7,618 nt of DNA, taken from the NCBI GenBank assembly GCA_007118795.1, contig SKQX01000077.1:1-7618 (forward strand). The letters run 5' to 3'. Of this stretch, positions 5,891 through 7,618 are shown one piece after another. The stretch's first letter is position 1. Each line of letters begins with the position of its first letter. The stretch comes from Thermoflexales bacterium (GTDB lineage Bacteria > Chloroflexota > Anaerolineae > B4-G1). The translations under genes and the position numbers were made by a program. The notes beneath the pieces are model-generated. The model made no database searches. It was not told the origin of the DNA and was given only the letters and a program-made list of their open reading frames with translations.

Positions 5891-6844
5891 CTAAGGCTCT
5901 GCTACTCGAAACTGGAGCGAGGGTATGCCCGACCGACCCACCAGATCCTCGATAGCCGGAAGGACCGAGCGAGCCTGGAAACCATACACCATCTCCAGCA
6001 GCGACGGTTGTATCCTCAACTCGATCACCCGGGGCTCGTCTTCGATATTCCCCAACTCTGCCGCCTTTTCGATGGCGGCTTGCCGCGTTCCCACGCTGTC
6101 CACCAGTCCCAGCTCCTTGGCCTGCTGGCCCGTGTAGATCCGCCCGTCGGCCAGCTCGCGCACGGTATCCCGCGGCAGACCCCGCGCCTCAGCCACCACC
6201 TCCACGAAGCCATCGTAGACCTGGTCGAGGATCTCTCTCCACAGATCCTGTTCCTCTTCGGTCATATCCCGGAAAGGACTTCCGATGTCCTTCCTCGGAC
6301 CGGAGGTGATCACCACCGCCTCCACGCCAACCTTCTCCATCAGTTCCTCGACGCTGAGGAACTGGCTGATCACCCCAATCGATCCGGTCAGCGTGTCCGG
6401 GTGCGCCATCACGTGGTCGCCGCCCAGCGCGATGTAGTACCCGCCTGAAGCGGCCGTCTCGTCCATCAATACCACCACTGGCTTCTCGAACGCTAGCAAT
6501 GCGTTGTAGATCTCGTTCGATGCTACCACACTGCCGCCGGGGCTGTTTACCCGCACCACCACCGCCTTGACGGACGGGTTGACCTCCGCTTGCTCCAGCA
6601 GCGAGCGCACGCGCCTTGGCGTGATGCCCACAGTGATGAAGGTGTCCTCCTGACCGCCCGTAATGGCGCCCTCCAGCGAGATTATGGCCACCGCATCGCC
6701 ATTGCGGAGGCCGGGCATCGGCGGCTGCGCAACCCGGCCCAGCGCGCCCAATGTGATCATCCCGGTCCCGATACAGGTGCAGACGGGCAGAGCGAAACCC
6801 AGTACGAAAGCCAGAAACACCCAGAGAATCGGTCGGTCCTTCAT
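5891..6844 (-). CDS. sppA: Signal peptide peptidase SppA (S49 family)
   Basis: Membrane-anchored serine protease with a Ser/Lys dyad that degrades signal peptides left after protein export. It has 317 residues, the short single-domain form as in Bacillus, not the doubled E. coli form. One N-terminal membrane segment spans about residues 6-26. The S49 core holds RVNSPGGSVVASNEIY (98-113), the nucleophile Ser133 in DETAASGGYYIA, TGSIGVI (153-159) and Lys185 in SGPRKDIGSPFR. The Ser-to-Lys spacing of 52 residues is, from memory, that of B. subtilis SppA. The ATG at 6844 has AGGAGG at 6850-6855, 5 bases upstream and inside the end of tyrS. The gene starts on the base after the tyrS stop, so the two are surely co-transcribed and probably translationally coupled. 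Two Cys (22, 24) near the membrane segment do not form a lipobox. Confidence 0.93.
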   Translation of the reverse strand: MKDRPILWVFLAFVLGFALPVCTCIGTGMITLGALGRVAQPPMPGLRNGDAVAIISLEGAITGGQEDTFITVGITPRRVRSLLEQAEVNPSVKAVVVRVNSPGGSVVASNEIYNALLAFEKPVVVLMDETAASGGYYIALGGDHVMAHPDTLTGSIGVISQFLSVEELMEKVGVEAVVITSGPRKDIGSPFRDMTEEEQDLWREILDQVYDGFVEVVAEARGLPRDTVRELADGRIYTGQQAKELGLVDSVGTRQAAIEKAAELGNIEDEPRVIELRIQPSLLEMVYGFQARSVLPAIEDLVGRSGIPSLQFRVAEP

Positions 6845-7618
6845 CTACCCCTCCTGACTGACGAGGCGCAGAAAGCGCCTCTTGCCGATCTGTAGCACCG
6901 CCTCTTCGTCGATGATCAGCTCGGTGTCGATGTCTTCTATTCTCTCGCCGTCCAATCGCACCGCCCCTTGCTGCACCAGACGCCGGGCCTGGCTCTTGCT
7001 CGGTGTCAGTTCAGCGGCGGCGATCACGTCCACCACGTTCTCTGGCCCTCTCAGCTCATATATCGGCATCTCCTCCGGGAGTTTTCGCCGCTGGTGCACC
7101 CGCTCGAAGCGGGCAGCGGCCCGGTCCGCAGCCTCGTCGCCGTCGAATATCGATACGATCTCCCACGCCAGCTGCTTCTTCACCTCCATCGGGTGCGTCT
7201 TCCCCGCCCCCATGTCGTCGAAGACATCCTCGATGCGCTCCGGTGCCCAGCGCGTCAGCAGCTCGAACCAGTTGCGCATCGCTGCGTCGGGGATCGACAT
7301 CGTCTTCCCGTACTTGACGTTGGCCGGCTCGTTGACCCCTACGTAGTTGCCCGTGCTCTTCGACATCCGGAGCACCCCGTCGGTGCCCACCAGGATGGGG
7401 AACGTGAGACACACCTGCGGTTGCTGATCGAACGCCGTCTGCAGCTTCCGGCCCGCCATCAGGTTGAAGAGCTGGTCGGTACCGCCGATCTGCACGTCGG
7501 TCCTGAGGGCCACGGCGTCGTACCCTTGCATCAGAGCGTACAGGAACTCGTGTACCCAGATGGCGTCACCTTTCTGGCGCCTCAGGACGAACTTCTCCCG
7601 CGCTAGGAACTGCTGGAC
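6845..7618 (-). CDS. tyrS: Tyrosyl-tRNA synthetase, C-terminal part (5' partial)
   Basis: Cytoplasmic class I aminoacyl-tRNA synthetase charging tRNA-Tyr. The window holds the last 257 residues; the N-terminal part with the HIGH motif lies beyond the right edge. The frame is open to the edge and starts VQQFLAREKF, then continues HEFLYALMQGYD and VQIGGTDQLFNLMAGR, the tyrosine-binding region of TyrRS. The KMSKS loop is seen as RMSKS at 7355-7369, followed by TGNYVGV, as in the TyrZ-like branch of bacterial TyrRS. The last 50 or so residues (TPSKSQARRLVQQGAVRLDGERI onward) form an S4 RNA-binding domain. No internal Met is needed as a start, because the upstream frame matches the family. sppA follows without a gap. 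A T-box or promoter, if any, would lie upstream outside the window. Confidence 0.95.
   Translation of the reverse strand, partial: VQQFLAREKFVLRRQKGDAIWVHEFLYALMQGYDAVALRTDVQIGGTDQLFNLMAGRKLQTAFDQQPQVCLTFPILVGTDGVLRMSKSTGNYVGVNEPANVKYGKTMSIPDAAMRNWFELLTRWAPERIEDVFDDMGAGKTHPMEVKKQLAWEIVSIFDGDEAADRAAARFERVHQRRKLPEEMPIYELRGPENVVDVIAAAELTPSKSQARRLVQQGAVRLDGERIEDIDTELIIDEEAVLQIGKRRFLRLVSQEG

Noticed and set aside
6773..6784. Lipobox in SppA around the two Cys near the membrane segment
   Set aside because: The preceding residues (L-P-V before the first Cys, V-C-T before the second) do not fit the lipobox pattern, and the segment works as a plain membrane anchor.
6968..7606. Plus-strand open frame of 212 codons
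   Set aside because: It is antisense to tyrS, whose motifs (VQIGGTDQ, RMSKS, S4 domain) are unambiguous.

Overview
The window carries seven protein-coding genes, five complete and two cut by its edges, plus a repeat-rich non-coding block of about 700 bases. The DNA is GC-rich, genes are closely spaced, and several starts have strong AGGAGG-type ribosome binding sites. This points to a high-GC bacterium. The gene families and the G-rich intergenic repeats would suit a Chloroflexota (Anaerolineae-like) genome, but no gene here fixes the lineage, so this is a weak inference.

Layout, left to right: (1) the 3' part of a ROK-family sugar kinase of the fructokinase type, + strand, lacking only a few N-terminal residues; (2) facing it, a class V PLP-dependent aminotransferase on the - strand; (3) a gene-free gap at 2055-2758 holding the aminotransferase promoter, two direct copies of a C-rich/G-rich element with canonical G-quadruplex spacing, two tandem 60-bp units with a small conserved hairpin, and a probable -10 box for the next gene; (4) an aspartate/glutamate racemase family gene, + strand, with a Thr/Cys rather than Cys/Cys active site; (5) an exported lytic-transglycosylase-like gene behind a near-consensus sigma-70 promoter; (6) a 12-TM MFS exporter of the MFS_3/EntS-like group; (7) on the - strand, facing it, a tyrS-sppA pair (tyrosyl-tRNA synthetase, cut by the right edge, then signal peptide peptidase A) in which sppA starts on the base after the tyrS stop.

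The aminotransferase and racemase are divergent and may both act on amino acids. The sugar kinase, transglycosylase and exporter look like independent units. I see no CRISPR array, tRNA, rRNA, transposase, phage gene or defence system. The most unusual part is the non-coding composite at 2279-2624, where hairpin, G-quadruplex and long inverted-repeat foldings compete for the same bases between two divergent genes. Its role is unknown.
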